In this document: in pieces, positions 54,873 through 64,000 of the stretch | Numbering within the stretch: position 1 is the stretch's first letter | Layout of the letters: each line of letters opens with the position of its first letter | Assembly: GCF_023716485.1 (NCBI RefSeq) | Contig: NZ_CP092418.1 | Location: forward strand, 727,001 to 791,000 | Length of the DNA: 64,000 nt | Origin: Microbulbifer variabilis | GTDB lineage: Bacteria > Pseudomonadota > Gammaproteobacteria > Pseudomonadales > Cellvibrionaceae | Direction: 5' to 3' | Position numbers and translations under genes: made by a program | The notes under the pieces: generated by a model | Told to the model about the DNA's origin: nothing | The model's database searches: none | Seen by the model: the letters and a program-made list of their open reading frames with translations, nothing else

Positions 54873-57018
54873 TACTGGCGACCATCCTGTGCGGCTTTTT
54901 GCTCTCGCATCTTGTCTTCCAACTTTTTCTGCAGCTTTTCCAAGGCAGTCTCAAAGGCCGCCAGGTTGGCATCATTTTCATTTTTGGCTTTTTGCAACCT
55001 TGCCTCGGCTTTGCCTAGACGCTTCTGCAGGGCCTCGATATCTGCGGGCGAGTCGCTCGGCATCGCTCATTTGAGAGCGAGCTTCTGCCGAGGCACGCGC
55101 CTTAGTGATAGCGCGCACGGCGGCACTGGTCTCTTCCTGACTGGGCTCTCTGGCGGGATCGCGATCGGCGCGACGCCTGGCCAGGGTGAGCTTGTGTTCG
55201 GCTTCCTGCAGTTTTAACTCGGCAGCCTTGAGTTGGGCTGCCAGCTGGTCGCGTTGGCCTTCTTCTGCGGCCTCCACCTTATTGCGCAGGCGTTCGACGC
55301 GGCTTTCGGCGCTGGAGAAGGTGCGCTGGGCACGGGCGAGCAGCTGCTGGGGATCCTCCTGGCGGGATTTAACCCGGGCCAGGGCAGCGGCGACGATATC
55401 TGCTTGTTGCTTGCTCTCTTTGGCTTCCTCGGACTCAGGGCTCTGCTCGCGCTGTTGGCGCGCCAGTTCGGCTGCCTTGCGGCGTGCCTCACGTTTGGCT
55501 TCTTTTTCTTTCTCGGCCTTTTCCAGACGGAGCTTGCGGAACTCAAAACGATCGCGGGCGCGGTCGGACTTTTCTTTCTCCTCCTCCGCCAGGCGTATTG
55601 CCCCTTTGGCAGCGCGGTAATACTGCACCAGCGGAATCGTACTGGGGCAGACATAGGAGCAGGCGCCGCATTCGATGCAGTCGAACAGGTTATAAGCTTG
55701 CAGCTTTTCGCGCTCATCGGCTCGTGCATACCAGTACAGCTGCTGTGGCAGCAGTGAAGCTGGGCAGGCCTCGGCGCAGTAACCGCAGCGAATACAAGCC
55801 TTGGCTACCGGTGCTGGTGGCAACTCCTGGTTGGTAGGCACCAATAGGCAGTTGGTGGTTTTGACTACAGGGGCGCGCTCATCGTCGATGGTGTAACCCA
55901 TCATGGGACCGCCGATAATCACCTTTTGCATCTGGCCGCCGGTGGATACCGTGGTGTTTGAGAATATGGTGAATGGGAGTACCGATGGGCACATCGATAT
56001 TGCGCTGGCGCTCCAGGGCTTGCCCAACAACTGTGGTTACCCGGCTGATTAGAGGTTCACCATAGCGAACGGCGCGATAAATGGCCCTGGCGGTACCCAC
56101 ATTCTGGCAGACGATGCCGACATTGGCCGGCAGGCCCTGATTGGGTACTTCGCGGCCGGTGAGAATCTGGATAAGTTGCTTTTCCCCACCAGAGGGGTAC
56201 TTGGTGGGGAACACCACGATATCAAAGCGGGTATCTCCGGCGGCTTCGCGCATGGCGGCAATGGCCTGCGGCTTATTGTCCTCAATCCCGATCAATACGC
56301 GCTCGGGCTCGTCAAGGATATAAGAGATGATGCCAATCCCGGCGATAATCTCTTCAGCGCGCTCGCGCATCAGCATGTCGTCGGCGGTAATGTAAGGCTC
56401 GCACTCTGTCCCGTTAATGATCAGTGTGTCGATTTCCGCCCCGCCGTGGGGATCGAGTTTCACTGCGGTGGGGAAGCCCGCACCGCCCATGCCGGCGATG
56501 CCGCAGTCGCGAATTTTCTCCAGAAGCTCAACAGGCGAAAGCTGGGTGTAATCCTCACAGGGTTGCAGTTCACACCAGTGCTCCTCGCCGTCAGTACGGA
56601 TCACAATACTGTCCTCGGCGAGCCCCGAAGGGTGGGGGACGGCGCAGGGCTCTATGGCCACGACTTTACCGGAACTGGGGGCGTGCACAGGGCTGCTGAT
56701 CAGGCCATCCGCCTCGGCAATTTTTTGGCCTTTTAGTACGTCATCGCCGAGTTTGACCAGGGGCAATGCAGTGGCACCACTGTGTTGCAGCAGAGGCACA
56801 ATCAAATCCTCGGACAGGGGAATGCTGCCAATGGGTTCGCCGGTACTCTGTTGCTTGTTTTCCGGTGGATGTACGCCGCCGTGGAAATCATTGGGGCGCA
56901 GTTCCCGCGCCTTTTCGCTGGCGATTAGCTGTGCCTCGCGGGCGGCGCGACGCTCCTCTACCGCTTCGCGCCGCTGGTTTTTTTCCTGTAGCGCTGTGCG
57001 GTTTTCATTTTCGGGGGT
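54872..57018 (-). CDS. rnfC: Rnf/Rsx electron transport complex subunit C, two frame changes, start unclear
   Basis: Peripheral NADH/FMN-side subunit with two [4Fe-4S] sites, CIRCGYCAEACP and CIECGACSYVCP. The NAD/FMN domain (for example IAGMGGAGFPTAVKL) is in one frame (to about 55944); the rest, beginning GGQMQKVIIGGPMMG, is one frame on, the break being at 55940-55944. A second frame change at 55046-55048 precedes the last ~60 residues. Each fits one extra base. The C-terminal ~200 residues are a charged Ala/Glu/Lys/Arg coiled coil, as usual for gammaproteobacterial RnfC. The conserved N-terminus NDFHGGVHPPENKQQST is in the same frame as rnfB, directly after its TGA, with no ATG, GTG or TTG before it, so the true start cannot be read. 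Confidence 0.85.
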
Positions 57019-57633
57019 TCAAACTGCACCTCCCCGTTGATCTGTTTGCTGCGGGCGACGGTCGGTGGCAATCAGCTGGATACCGTCTTCGGGCTTTTGT
57101 GGATGCCAATCTTGTAGCGGCATATCTACGGGCACCATATCAATACAATCCACGGGGCAGGGCTCTACGCAGAGATCGCATCCAGTGCATTCGTCGGCAA
57201 TTACGGTGTGCATATATTTGGCTGCGCCGGCGATGGCATCCACCGGGCAGGCCTGAATGCACTTGGTGCAGCCAATACATTCGGCTTCGCGAATAAAGGC
57301 CACTCTTTTTACATCTTCGACCCCGTGCTCTGCATCCAGGGGCATGGGTTCCATATCCAGTAGGTTGGCCAGCTCGTTGATGGTGGCTTGACCGCCTGGG
57401 GGGCATTTGTTGATGGCGTCTCCATGCACAATTGCTTCGGCATAGGGACGGCAACCGGGATAGCCACACTGCCCGCACTGAGTTTGCGGCAGCAGGGCAT
57501 CGACCTGTTCTACCAGAGGATCCCCCTCCACCTTAAAGCGAATGGCGGCAAATCCCAGCAGGGCGCCAAACACCAGAGCCATACCGCCGAGTACCAGCAG
57601 AGGGGAGGAAATTTCAGAAATCCAGTCCAGCAT
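57019..57633 (-). CDS. rnfB: Rnf/Rsx electron transport complex subunit B (ferredoxin-like)
   Basis: 204 residues from ATG 57633 (GTG at 57636 in frame). One N-terminal helix ([20 protein letters not shown]), then the cluster-binding four-Cys domain [16 protein letters not shown] with NKCPPGG, and two ferredoxin [4Fe-4S] motifs, [12 protein letters not shown] and [12 protein letters not shown]. RnfB is the entry or relay for electrons between ferredoxin and the membrane core. It follows rnfA by nine bases. The frame stops at 57019-57021 and continues open into the rnfC N-terminal sequence, as noted there. Confidence 0.95.
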   Translation of the reverse strand: MLDWISEISSPLLVLGGMALVFGALLGFAAIRFKVEGDPLVEQVDALLPQTQCGQCGYPGCRPYAEAIVHGDAINKCPPGGQATINELANLLDMEPMPLDAEHGVEDVKRVAFIREAECIGCTKCIQACPVDAIAGAAKYMHTVIADECTGCDLCVEPCPVDCIDMVPVDMPLQDWHPQKPEDGIQLIATDRRPQQTDQRGGAV

Positions 57634-57642
57634 CACGTAACC

Positions 57643-58219
57643 CTATACCAGACCGCTAAAGCCCATAAATGCCAGGGACATCAGCCCTGCGGTGACCATG
57701 CCAATAGCGGCCCCGCGAAATGGCAGCGGTACATCCGCGGCAAACAATCGCTCGCGCATGGAGGAAAAAAGAATCAATACCAAGGGAGAAGCCTACCGCG
57801 GCGCCAAAGCCATACAGGGTGGACTGTATAAATGTGTGGGCCTTCATGGTGTTTTGCAGCGCTACGCCCAGTACGGCACAGTTAGTGGTAATTAGCGGCA
57901 GAAAAACGCCCAAAACCTTGTACATCAGTGGGCTGGTTTTTTCGATAAACATACGGGCGAATTGCACCACTACCGCGATCACCAGAATAAAGGAAATAGT
58001 GCGCAGGTATTCGATGCCAAAGGGCTCAAGCAAATAAGTATTTACCAGGTAAGAGCAGATAGAGGCCAGTGTGAGTACAAAAGTGGTGGCGCCGGCCATA
58101 CCCACGGCGGTCTCCAGTTTGTTGGAGACACCCATAAAGGGGCACAGCCCAAGAAACTGCACCAACACATAGTTGTTGACCAGGATGGTGCTGAGCAGGA
58201 TGACTGCAAATTCGGTCAT
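57643..58219 (-). CDS. rnfA: Rnf/Rsx electron transport complex subunit A, interrupted by one frame change
   Basis: Six-helix inner-membrane core protein, partner of RnfE. The first frame gives [20 protein letters not shown] to [11 protein letters not shown] with the signatures [13 protein letters not shown] and [14 protein letters not shown] (Cys ligands). After GFSL the correct continuation [20 protein letters not shown] to FMGFSGLV is found one frame on, ending with TAG at 57643-57645. One extra base in the T pair (A pair 57782-57783 on the plus strand) explains it, giving a ~191-residue protein of normal length. First gene of the rnf operon; ATG at 58219. Confidence 0.92.
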
Positions 58220-58573
58220 ATCAGGTCCGGTTGAAGCCCAGGAACAAAATGATGCTAGCGCCTTGGCGGAGTCGAGGTGCCCCGGTGAGAGGCAGAGGGC
58301 CTGGGGCTCCGTCGAATGTCGCGCAGGGCCGGTATTATGGGTGAGTCGCGGGGGGCCTTCAACTCAGTCGGGGATCTTCTGGCAGCAGAGGACCCCTGCA
58401 AGGCGCCAAGCTAGGTTCTGGCTTTGAGAATAGTTGGTACCTCTGGGCTAGTGCGCGATGCTTACGAGAGGCGATTTAAGGTTTCCATGGATTTATTGGC
58501 GCGACCCTTTACTCTCGGGGAGTATGCCCTTATCTCTATTGGATTAACCCGTAACACCAGTTGGAGCTCTGTA
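58220..58573. promoter_or_regulatory. Divergent promoter region of rnf operon and yghU-like gene
   Basis: 354 bases between divergent starts. The frame of the downstream gene is open back to 58424, but that part has no conserved sequence. No clear promoter box, operator or RNA was recognised. Confidence 0.4.
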
Positions 58574-59451
58574 ATGCCGGATCAACCCTATACTCCGCCC
58601 AAGGTTTGGAAGTGGGATGCGGAAAGTGGTGGGCAGTTTGCCAAAATTAACCGCCCCATAGCGGGAGCCACCCATGATAAAGAATTACCTCGGGGCAAGC
58701 ACCCGATGCAACTGTACTCCCTGGGAACCCCCAATGGTGCCAAGGCTACGATTATGCTGGAGGAGCTTCTGGCACTGGGGGTTGAAGGGGCGGAATACGA
58801 TGCCCACTTGATTCGCATCACTGAGGGTGAGCAATTCGGCAGTGGTTTTGTGGATATCAATCCGAAATTCAAAGATCCCAGCCCTGGTGGACCACAGTAC
58901 GACACCACCAATTCGGGTTTTTGAAAGCGGATCAATTCTTCTGTATCTGGGAGAGAAATTTGGCGCCTTTCTGCCGCATACACCGGAGCAGCGTACCGAG
59001 ACTCTCAATTGGCTGTTTTGGCAGATGGGGGCGGCGCCCTATCTCGGTGGAGGCTTTGGGCATTTTTATGCCTATGCGCCCGAGAAACTGGAGTACCCCA
59101 TCAATCGTTTTGCCATGGAAGTAAAGCGGCAGATGGAATGTATTGGACCGGCAACTGGCTAAGCACCAGTTTATCGCTGGGCGTGAATACACCATTGCAG
59201 ATATAGCCATCTGGCCCTGGTACGGAGCCCTGATCCGTAATGAGGCCTATGATGCCAGCGAATTCCTGCAGACCGAGAGTTACAAACACCTTGTGCGCTG
59301 GTCGGATGAAATTGCACAGCGACCGGCGGTACAGCGTGGGCGTATGGTGAACCGCACCTGGGGGGATCCCAGTAAGCAGCTCCATGAACGCCATGACGCC
59401 AGTGATTTTGAGGAAAAAACCCAGGACAAAATGGCGCAAAAAGGCAGCTGA
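58574..59451 (+). CDS. yghU: YghU-type glutathione S-transferase, interrupted by two frame changes
   Basis: The conserved protein is spread over three frames: PDQPYTPPKVWKWDAESGGQ to FGSGFVDINP; then NSKIPALVDHSTTPPIRVFE to YPINRFAMEVKRQME; then VLDRQLAKHQFIAGREYTIA to the stop at 59451. Joined, it matches E. coli YghU over its whole length (QLYSLGTPNGAKATIMLEEL; ESGSILLYLGEKFGAFLP; GGGFGHFYAYAP; SYKHLVRWSDEIAQRPAVQR; QLHERHDASDFE). The joins fit one extra A at 58865-58867 and one extra T near 59139. YghU-type enzymes bind two glutathiones and reduce disulfides or peroxides. ATG at 58574, the usual family start. Two single-base excesses in an intact protein suggest sequence error. Confidence 0.88.
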
Positions 59452-59534
59452 GCAGTATTGACTGGCAGTTTTTTCTATTGCACGCCCAGGGTGAGATGGT
59501 TGTCTCTCTGCTTATTTAGCTTTAGCGAAATAGC

Positions 59535-59777
59535 TTATAGGGCGCGCATAGAGAGTGCGAATTGAATGATTTGTGAGGTGTGTGGCAGCTGCCAGAGTTT
59601 TTCGGTAATAAAGCCGGCGGCAAAAGCGACGCCGAGAATGGCCACTATAGGAATTTTGCCCAGCTGCTGGTTAATTTGCCTTTGCTGTTGATCAAACAAG
59701 CGCAACGCACTGCGACGCTGTTTTTCAGCGTCCACACGGCATTGTGTAATTTCTCTATTTAATTGTTTCAGCGACAT
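59535..59777 (-). CDS. Small membrane protein, YqjK-like
   Basis: 80 residues: a basic helical N-terminal half (LNREITQCRVDAEKQRRSAL, FDQQQRQINQQL) and one membrane helix (KIPIVAILGVAFAAGFITEK). The layout and its place as the third gene after an ElaB/YqjD-like and a YqjE-like gene match the E. coli yqjD-yqjE-yqjK order. It overlaps the upstream holin-like gene by 23 bases. Such small tail-anchored proteins may touch ribosomes or the membrane under stress; nothing specific is shown here. Confidence 0.65.
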   Translation of the reverse strand: MSLKQLNREITQCRVDAEKQRRSALRLFDQQQRQINQQLGKIPIVAILGVAFAAGFITEKLWQLPHTSQIIQFALSMRAL

Positions 59778-60249
59778 CTTGTATGGCCTCTTTTACCTGC
59801 CGTTTGGTTTCTTCAAACCCCAGCAGAGGGCGCAGTTTTTGCTGATAAAGCAACACACCGAGGAAAAGGGCAATTTGTATCAGTACAAATACAAGGAAGC
59901 CGATATAGATCGATTGGCTAAAATAGTAGGCAATCAAACCAATGCCACCGCAAAGGCTGACGAGTAGTGCGGTTCCCAGGGGTACCAGCATCAACTGCAG
60001 AATAATCAGCCTTTTCCCGGCTGTTAGGGTTCTCTCCAGCTCTAGTTGAAATAAGCGCTGAATATTACCCATCCATGCAGTTATAAGAGTGAGAGTGGCT
60101 TCAACACGAGCCATAGTCTCCTCTAAACTGCCGCCAGTGTCGCTACTATCACCGTTACCGCTGCCTTCAGCGAAACCGTCCCGCCCGCGCTGTTGCGCGG
60201 TCGGGTCGGAATTCTGGTCAGTTCCCTGGCGTTTTTCTCCATTGCCCAT
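59755..60249 (-). CDS. YqjE-like phage-holin-family membrane protein
   Basis: 164 residues. A polar Gly/Ser/Asn-rich N-terminal third, then LEETMARVEATLTLITAWMG, followed by two hydrophobic helices (LILQLMLVPLGTALLVSLCG and YIGFLVFVLIQIALFLGVLL) and a charged tail. This matches the holin-superfamily III/YqjE family, which is chromosomal and not evidence for a prophage; no phage gene is nearby. Middle gene of a three-gene operon with the ElaB/YqjD-like protein. ATG at 60249. Confidence 0.75.
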   Translation of the reverse strand: MGNGEKRQGTDQNSDPTAQQRGRDGFAEGSGNGDSSDTGGSLEETMARVEATLTLITAWMGNIQRLFQLELERTLTAGKRLIILQLMLVPLGTALLVSLCGGIGLIAYYFSQSIYIGFLVFVLIQIALFLGVLLYQQKLRPLLGFEETKRQVKEAIQDVAETIK

Positions 60250-60290
60250 CGGCGGTTTCCTTACCGGTTAAAACGACAAACGCTTTGGCT

Positions 60291-60539
60291 TTATTTAAAA
60301 AGCTTGGCGATTGCCCAGCCGACCACAAAAGCACAGCCGACTGCGAGGATCGGTCTTTCCCGCAGGGAAGACTCCGCTTTTTCCATAACCTCTGAAGCGC
60401 GTTGCCTCTGTTGCTGGACAGAAGATCTCGCTCTCTGTCTCAGGTTTTCAGCAGCATCAGAAGCGGCCTCTCCTGCGAGATTATAGGCCTGTTGCAGCTT
60501 ATCCCTGCTGGAGTTATGTGGAGATCTTGCAGTTGCCAT
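60291..60539 (-). CDS. ElaB/YqjD (DUF883)-family tail-anchored protein
   Basis: 82 residues from ATG 60539, which has AAGGAG a suitable distance upstream; a longer frame to 60596 lacks that signal. The body is a helical Ala/Gln/Glu/Arg-rich region (QQAYNLAGEAASDAAENLRQ, RASEVMEKAESSLRERP) ending in one C-terminal membrane helix (PILAVGCAFVVGWAIAKLF), the hallmark of ElaB/YqjD/YgaM proteins, which in E. coli bind ribosomes to the inner membrane in stationary phase. First gene of the operon with the YqjE- and YqjK-like proteins. Confidence 0.85.
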   Translation of the reverse strand: MATARSPHNSSRDKLQQAYNLAGEAASDAAENLRQRARSSVQQQRQRASEVMEKAESSLRERPILAVGCAFVVGWAIAKLFK

Positions 60540-60708
60540 CGGATTGCTCCTTTTCAGGGGATGATTGCCGCAGAATTCTATAGTCGCAGCAATCAATTCA
60601 CAGAAGCATTGGCTCTTTATTTAGGGTAATAAAAAATAACTCTGAACTGTTTTGGTGAATTTAGTTATATCGCTATTGATCGGTGTCTCTACAGGGGGCT
60701 GATGGCAT

Positions 60709-61650
60709 TTATGGTGTGAGTGTCCGTTTCCAGGCCTCAATATTGTTTACCACACCATCGAGTAAGCGCTGGCGGCTCTCACGGCTGATCCAAGCGTTGT
60801 GAGGCGTGATAATCAGGTTGGGAATATCAGTGGCCAGTAGGGGGTGACTTGCCGGTGGGGGCTCTTCACTCAAAACATCCAGTGCGGCGCCGCCGAGCTT
60901 TCCACTGCGCAGTGCGTCGGCTACGGCCTCCTCATCCACCAAACCACCCCGCGCGGTATTGATCAACAGTGCGCCGGGTTTCATGCTGTCGATAAAATCG
61001 CGATCGATCAATTTCTCTGTCTGCTTCGTGAGGGGGCAATGCAGACTGATTACATCAGATTCCTTTGTAAGTTGCGCCAGTGGTGCCCGGTCAGCGCGTT
61101 TTTCTCCACTGAAGGATTCAGCCACCAAAATCTGCATATCCAGGGCTTCCCCCAGTTTGGCGACCCTTTGCCCTAATTCACCATAACCGATTATTCCCAG
61201 GGTTTTACCGGCTAGTTCTACGACAGGATAATCGAGTAAACAGAAAATTTCCGACTGACTCCAGCGGCCGGTCATGACGTCCTGATGGTAGTGATGCCAG
61301 CGGGAAGCGAGGGCGAGAATTAGTGCCAGGGTGTGCTGTGGTACCGAAGCGCCGGCGTATCCCTGCACGTTGCGCACGGGAATGCCCGAGTCCTGTGCGG
61401 CTTGCAGGTCAATATTATTCGTGCCTGTAGCGCACACACAGATCAGCTTGAGAGAGCGGGCCTGCTCCAGAAGCGTGCGGTCCAAAACCACTTTATTAGT
61501 AATAACTACGTCCGCATCGGCGATACGTTCGGCGGTTTGCTTGGCTGAGGTGGTCTCATAGAAATCCCAATGATCTAGACTGTTTTTTAGGGACTGTATA
61601 TTCAACTCCCCAAGTTTCATGGTCATTGCGTCCAGAAATACTCCGCGCAT
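60709..61650 (-). CDS. D-2-hydroxyacid dehydrogenase (glycerate/hydroxypyruvate-type)
   Basis: 313 residues, NAD(P)-dependent. The Rossmann loop is LGIIGYGELGQRVAKLG; the substrate Arg is in INTARGGLVDEEAVADAL; the catalytic Glu and His fit LDVLSEEPPP and LIITPHNAW. The VCATGTNNIDLQAAQ and VQGYAGASVPQHTLALIL segments point to the hydroxypyruvate reductase/glycerate dehydrogenase branch. It would reduce a 2-oxoacid such as hydroxypyruvate to D-glycerate, the substrate proposed for the P-loop kinase at 16.5 kb; a link is only speculative. Not in an operon with its neighbours; divergent from the EamA transporter gene. Confidence 0.9.
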   Translation of the reverse strand: MRGVFLDAMTMKLGELNIQSLKNSLDHWDFYETTSAKQTAERIADADVVITNKVVLDRTLLEQARSLKLICVCATGTNNIDLQAAQDSGIPVRNVQGYAGASVPQHTLALILALASRWHHYHQDVMTGRWSQSEIFCLLDYPVVELAGKTLGIIGYGELGQRVAKLGEALDMQILVAESFSGEKRADRAPLAQLTKESDVISLHCPLTKQTEKLIDRDFIDSMKPGALLINTARGGLVDEEAVADALRSGKLGGAALDVLSEEPPPASHPLLATDIPNLIITPHNAWISRESRQRLLDGVVNNIEAWKRTLTP

Positions 61651-61797
61651 GGAATCTCCTCAATTTCCTGTGTGAGATAGCGGCATGCTACGTCAGCAGA
61701 GGTCGAATGCAATGGCTTTTATAGGACGGCTGCAGATCTTGTAGGGTTGGCTACGGTTTGTTTACGGGCCTTTCTGTCACAAATGAAGAGGGCCTTT

Positions 61798-62701
61798 ATG
61801 GGAATATCGATAACTGCAGCATCATTGGTTTTAATCTCGGCATTTCTTCACGCGGGCTGGAATTTACTGGGAAAATCCCGCACCCCCTCCCCAGCTTTTT
61901 TCTGTATCGCTACTCTCAGTGTGGGTCTACTACTTCTCCCCCTTGGTCTCTGGGTCCTGTCACAGGCTCACTCACTACCTCGTGCTTTCTGGTTGTTGTT
62001 ACTGGCCAGCGGTTTTTTTCAGATGATTTATATGGGGGGGCTGGCACTGGCCTATCAGCGCGCCGATATCAGCCTGGTTTACCCCATCGCACGGGCTCTG
62101 CCGGTACTTCTTGTGGCGCTGGCAACGGTGTTGTTGGGGCAGGTTCTGCCCTGGCAAGCCTGGCTGGGCATGTTGTTGGTGACGATCGGCTGTTTGTTGG
62201 TGCCGCTGGTGTATTTTCGTCAATGGCACTGGAGCGTGTACTGGAGAGCGGACTGCGCCTGGGCTCTGGTAGCGGCACTGGGTACGGTGGGATATTCATT
62301 GGCGGATAAGGGCGCACTGCTTTATTTGGAAGAGGCACTTGGCGACGCCGGTAACACCTGCGGTGGTGGCGTATAGCTACTTGGGCTTGCAGTTTTTTGT
62401 CAGTGGAGTCTGGTTACTATGTGGCTGTATGAGTCGAGTGGGGCGCGGACAATTATTAGAAAATCTGCGGGATTTGAAGGTTGGTATCTTGACCGGCCTG
62501 ATGATGGGAGCGACTTATGGACTGGTGCTGTTGGCGATGACGATGACGGAAAATGTGAGCTACGTGGTCGCTTTGCGCCAGCTCAGTATTCCATTGGGAG
62601 TGGGATTTGCTATCTGGCTGTTGGGAGAACCGGCACACAGACCCCAGCTGTTAGGCGTGGGGCTGGTATGTGCCGGTTTAATTGCGGTATCGCTGCGCTA
62701 G
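61798..62701 (+). CDS. EamA/DMT-family transporter, interrupted by one frame change
   Basis: Ten-helix drug/metabolite exporter superfamily protein in two five-helix EamA halves. Start ATG 61798 has GAAGAGG six bases upstream. The first frame runs to about 62340 (AFLHAGWNLLGKS, GLALAYQRADISLVYPIARA, GYSLADKGALLYLEEAL); the second begins ATPVTPAVVAYSYLGLQFFV and ends with GVGLVCAGLIAVSLR. One extra T at 62339-62340 (CTTGGCG for CTGGCG) joins them to EEALATPVTPAVV and a ~300-residue protein. The substrate is unknown. The rest is fully conserved, so sequence error is likely. Confidence 0.85.
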
Positions 62702-62729
62702 GGTGGACAGTGCCCACCCCAAAAATAAA

Positions 62730-64000
62730 TTACATTACGCGCATACCGGGCTTGGCGCCTGTGTGGGGTTCGAGAATCCACAGGTCTTTACCGCCTGGAC
62801 CGGCGGCCAGCACCATGCCTTCACTCACGCCAAAACGCATTTTGCGCGGTGCCAGGTTAGCTACCATAACGGTGTGCTTGCCCACCAGCTCTTCCGGCGC
62901 ATAGGCACTCTTGATACCGGCGAATACCTGGCGGGTCTCTCCGCCCAGGTCCAATGTCAAACGCAGCAGTTTGCCGGCACCCTCGACGTGTTCCGCCTCG
63001 GCGATGAGGGCGATACGCAAGTCCACTTTGGCGAAATCGTCGAACTGGATCTGCTCGGCAATAGGGTCTTCTGCCAGCGGGCCACTGGCCGCTTTGACTT
63101 CAGCCTGTAGCTGGGCCAGTGATTCCTGTGCGGCTTCCATCACCGCATCTACCTGGGTTTTTTCCACCCGTTGTAGCAGAGGTTTGAATTTTTTGATCTC
63201 GTGGTCCGCTAGCGGTGTGGTGGCCTGGGTCCAATCCAGTTCACTGTTGAGGAATTCCGCTGCCTTTTGCGCGGTATTGGGTAGTACCGGAGCCAGCCAG
63301 GTGATCAGGGCGCGGAACATATTTACGCCTTGAGAGCAAATCGCCAGTACTTCGGCTTCTGTGCCTTCCTGTTTGGCAAGGGACCAGGGTGCCTTGTCGG
63401 CGATCCAGGCATTGGCGGCATCGGCCAGGGCCATAATGTCGCGCATGGCGCGTGCGTATTCGCGCTGCTCGTAGTAATCGGCAATACGCGGTGCGGCCTC
63501 GACAAATTGATTCCACAGCTGTTCATCGGCCAGTTCGGTGGCGAGCTTGCCGCCGGCCTTACTGACAAACTTGGCGGTGCGTGAAGCGATATTGACCACT
63601 TTGCCCACCAGATCGGAATTTACCTTGGCAATAAAATCGTCAAGGTTGAGGTCCAGATCATCCACGCCGGCTGTGAGTTTGGCGGCGAAGTAATAGCGCA
63701 GATATTCCGGGCTCAGGTGGTCCAGGTAGTTGCGGGCATTAATAAAGGTGCCGCGGGATTTGGACATTTTCTTACCATTAACCGTAAGAAAGCCATGAAC
63801 ACAGACCTTGTTGGGTGTGCGGAAATCGGCGGAGTCCAGCATGGCAGGCCAGAACAGGGCGTGGAAATTGACGATATCCTTGCCGATAAAGTGATATACC
63901 TCGGCATCGCTGTCTTTTTTCCAGTAATCGAGCCAGTTGCTGCCATTCTTATCACAGTAATTTTTCAGGCTGGCCATATAGCCGATGGGGGCGTCCAGCC
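62730..64000 (-). CDS. metG: Methionyl-tRNA synthetase, 3' part (runs off the right edge)
   Basis: The frame is open to the window edge ([15 protein letters not shown]), so the 5' part with the HIGH motif is outside. The class I KMSKS loop is in [20 protein letters not shown]. The anticodon-binding helical domain follows, and the C-terminal ~110 residues ([20 protein letters not shown] to [14 protein letters not shown]) are the tRNA-binding dimerisation domain fused to MetRS in many bacteria. It charges tRNA-Met. An internal ATG at 63977 is not the start. The sequence is uninterrupted here, unlike the neighbouring EamA gene. Confidence 0.95.
   Translation of the reverse strand, partial: LDAPIGYMASLKNYCDKNGSNWLDYWKKDSDAEVYHFIGKDIVNFHALFWPAMLDSADFRTPNKVCVHGFLTVNGKKMSKSRGTFINARNYLDHLSPEYLRYYFAAKLTAGVDDLDLNLDDFIAKVNSDLVGKVVNIASRTAKFVSKAGGKLATELADEQLWNQFVEAAPRIADYYEQREYARAMRDIMALADAANAWIADKAPWSLAKQEGTEAEVLAICSQGVNMFRALITWLAPVLPNTAQKAAEFLNSELDWTQATTPLADHEIKKFKPLLQRVEKTQVDAVMEAAQESLAQLQAEVKAASGPLAEDPIAEQIQFDDFAKVDLRIALIAEAEHVEGAGKLLRLTLDLGGETRQVFAGIKSAYAPEELVGKHTVMVANLAPRKMRFGVSEGMVLAAGPGGKDLWILEPHTGAKPGMRVM

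Noticed and set aside
55186..55757. Plus-strand frames opposite the rnfC coiled coil
   Set aside because: Arise from the codon bias of the Glu/Ala/Lys/Arg-rich RnfC tail; no conserved features.
59755..60249. Prophage because of a holin-family protein
   Set aside because: The gene belongs to the chromosomal yqjD-yqjE-yqjK-type trio; no lysis, capsid or integrase genes are nearby.
52402..62701. True pseudogenes in the rnf/yghU/EamA region
   Set aside because: Each frame break is one base, and conserved sequence continues on both sides; gene decay would also show substitutions and deletions.
1..64000. CRISPR arrays, insertion sequences, tRNA or rRNA genes
   Set aside because: Looked for regular short repeats, transposase motifs with terminal repeats, and cloverleaf or rRNA sequence; none seen.

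Overview
The window reads as chromosomal DNA of a free-living Gram-negative gammaproteobacterium. A complete rnfABCDGE locus, metG, RND efflux, ExbB/ExbD/TonB-type parts, an AT-hook AlgP-like protein and lipoproteins with poly-serine stretches together suggest a marine Cellvibrionales-type organism such as Microbulbifer. That placement is inference from gene content; no rRNA is present to confirm it. I found no tRNA or rRNA genes, no CRISPR array, no insertion sequence and no prophage.

Left part (1-29 kb). The 3' end of an FTR1-type iron permease is followed by three tandem minus-strand genes of the LplT-acyltransferase (Aas-like) type. Only the third keeps the acyltransferase catalytic motifs. 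Next come an M13 metallopeptidase, a TonB-family protein, a cNMP-binding protein, an RND adaptor and permease pair, a D-glycerate-3-kinase-like kinase and a histone-like protein with nine AT-hook cores. A 1.5 kb stretch without genes follows. Then come mgsA (interrupted by a frameshift in a G run), a lone exbD, an M20 carbamoylase-type hydrolase paired with an amidinotransferase-fold enzyme, an enoyl-CoA hydratase/isomerase, a periplasmic GlpQ-like diesterase and a fatty-acyl-CoA ligase.

Central part (29.1-44.4 kb). This is the most interesting region: thirteen minus-strand genes, tightly packed and in several places overlapping, that look like one operon for an uncharacterised envelope machine. 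It encodes an ExbB/TolQ-like proton channel subunit and two different proteins that each join an ExbD-like transmembrane helix (with the proton-path aspartate), a coiled coil and a periplasmic von Willebrand A domain. It also encodes an Hsp70/actin-fold protein without recognisable phosphate-binding motifs, a membrane-anchored PEGA plus SUMF1-like protein without the FGE cysteines, a membrane-anchored TPR protein, a periplasmic repeat protein with a TonB-C-like end, four lipoproteins (one poly-Ser, one with a glycine zipper), a 68-residue secreted protein and a lipoprotein M48 metalloprotease. A proton-motive-force-driven complex spanning the envelope is the natural reading; its job is unknown.

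Right part (44.9-64 kb). ilvE, a Yip1-family membrane protein, an HSL-family esterase, a small secreted protein, a paired parallel-beta-helix lipoprotein and diheme cytochrome, and a TetR regulator lead into the minus-strand rnf locus (rnfA-B-C-D-G-E). A YghU-type glutathione transferase, a yqjD/yqjE/yqjK-like trio, a D-2-hydroxyacid dehydrogenase, an EamA transporter and the 3' part of metG follow. Between about 54.6 and 62.4 kb, five genes (rnfA, rnfC, rnfD, yghU and the EamA gene) are split by seven frame changes, each fitting one extra base. They encode otherwise intact conserved proteins, so this looks like uncorrected sequence error rather than gene decay.
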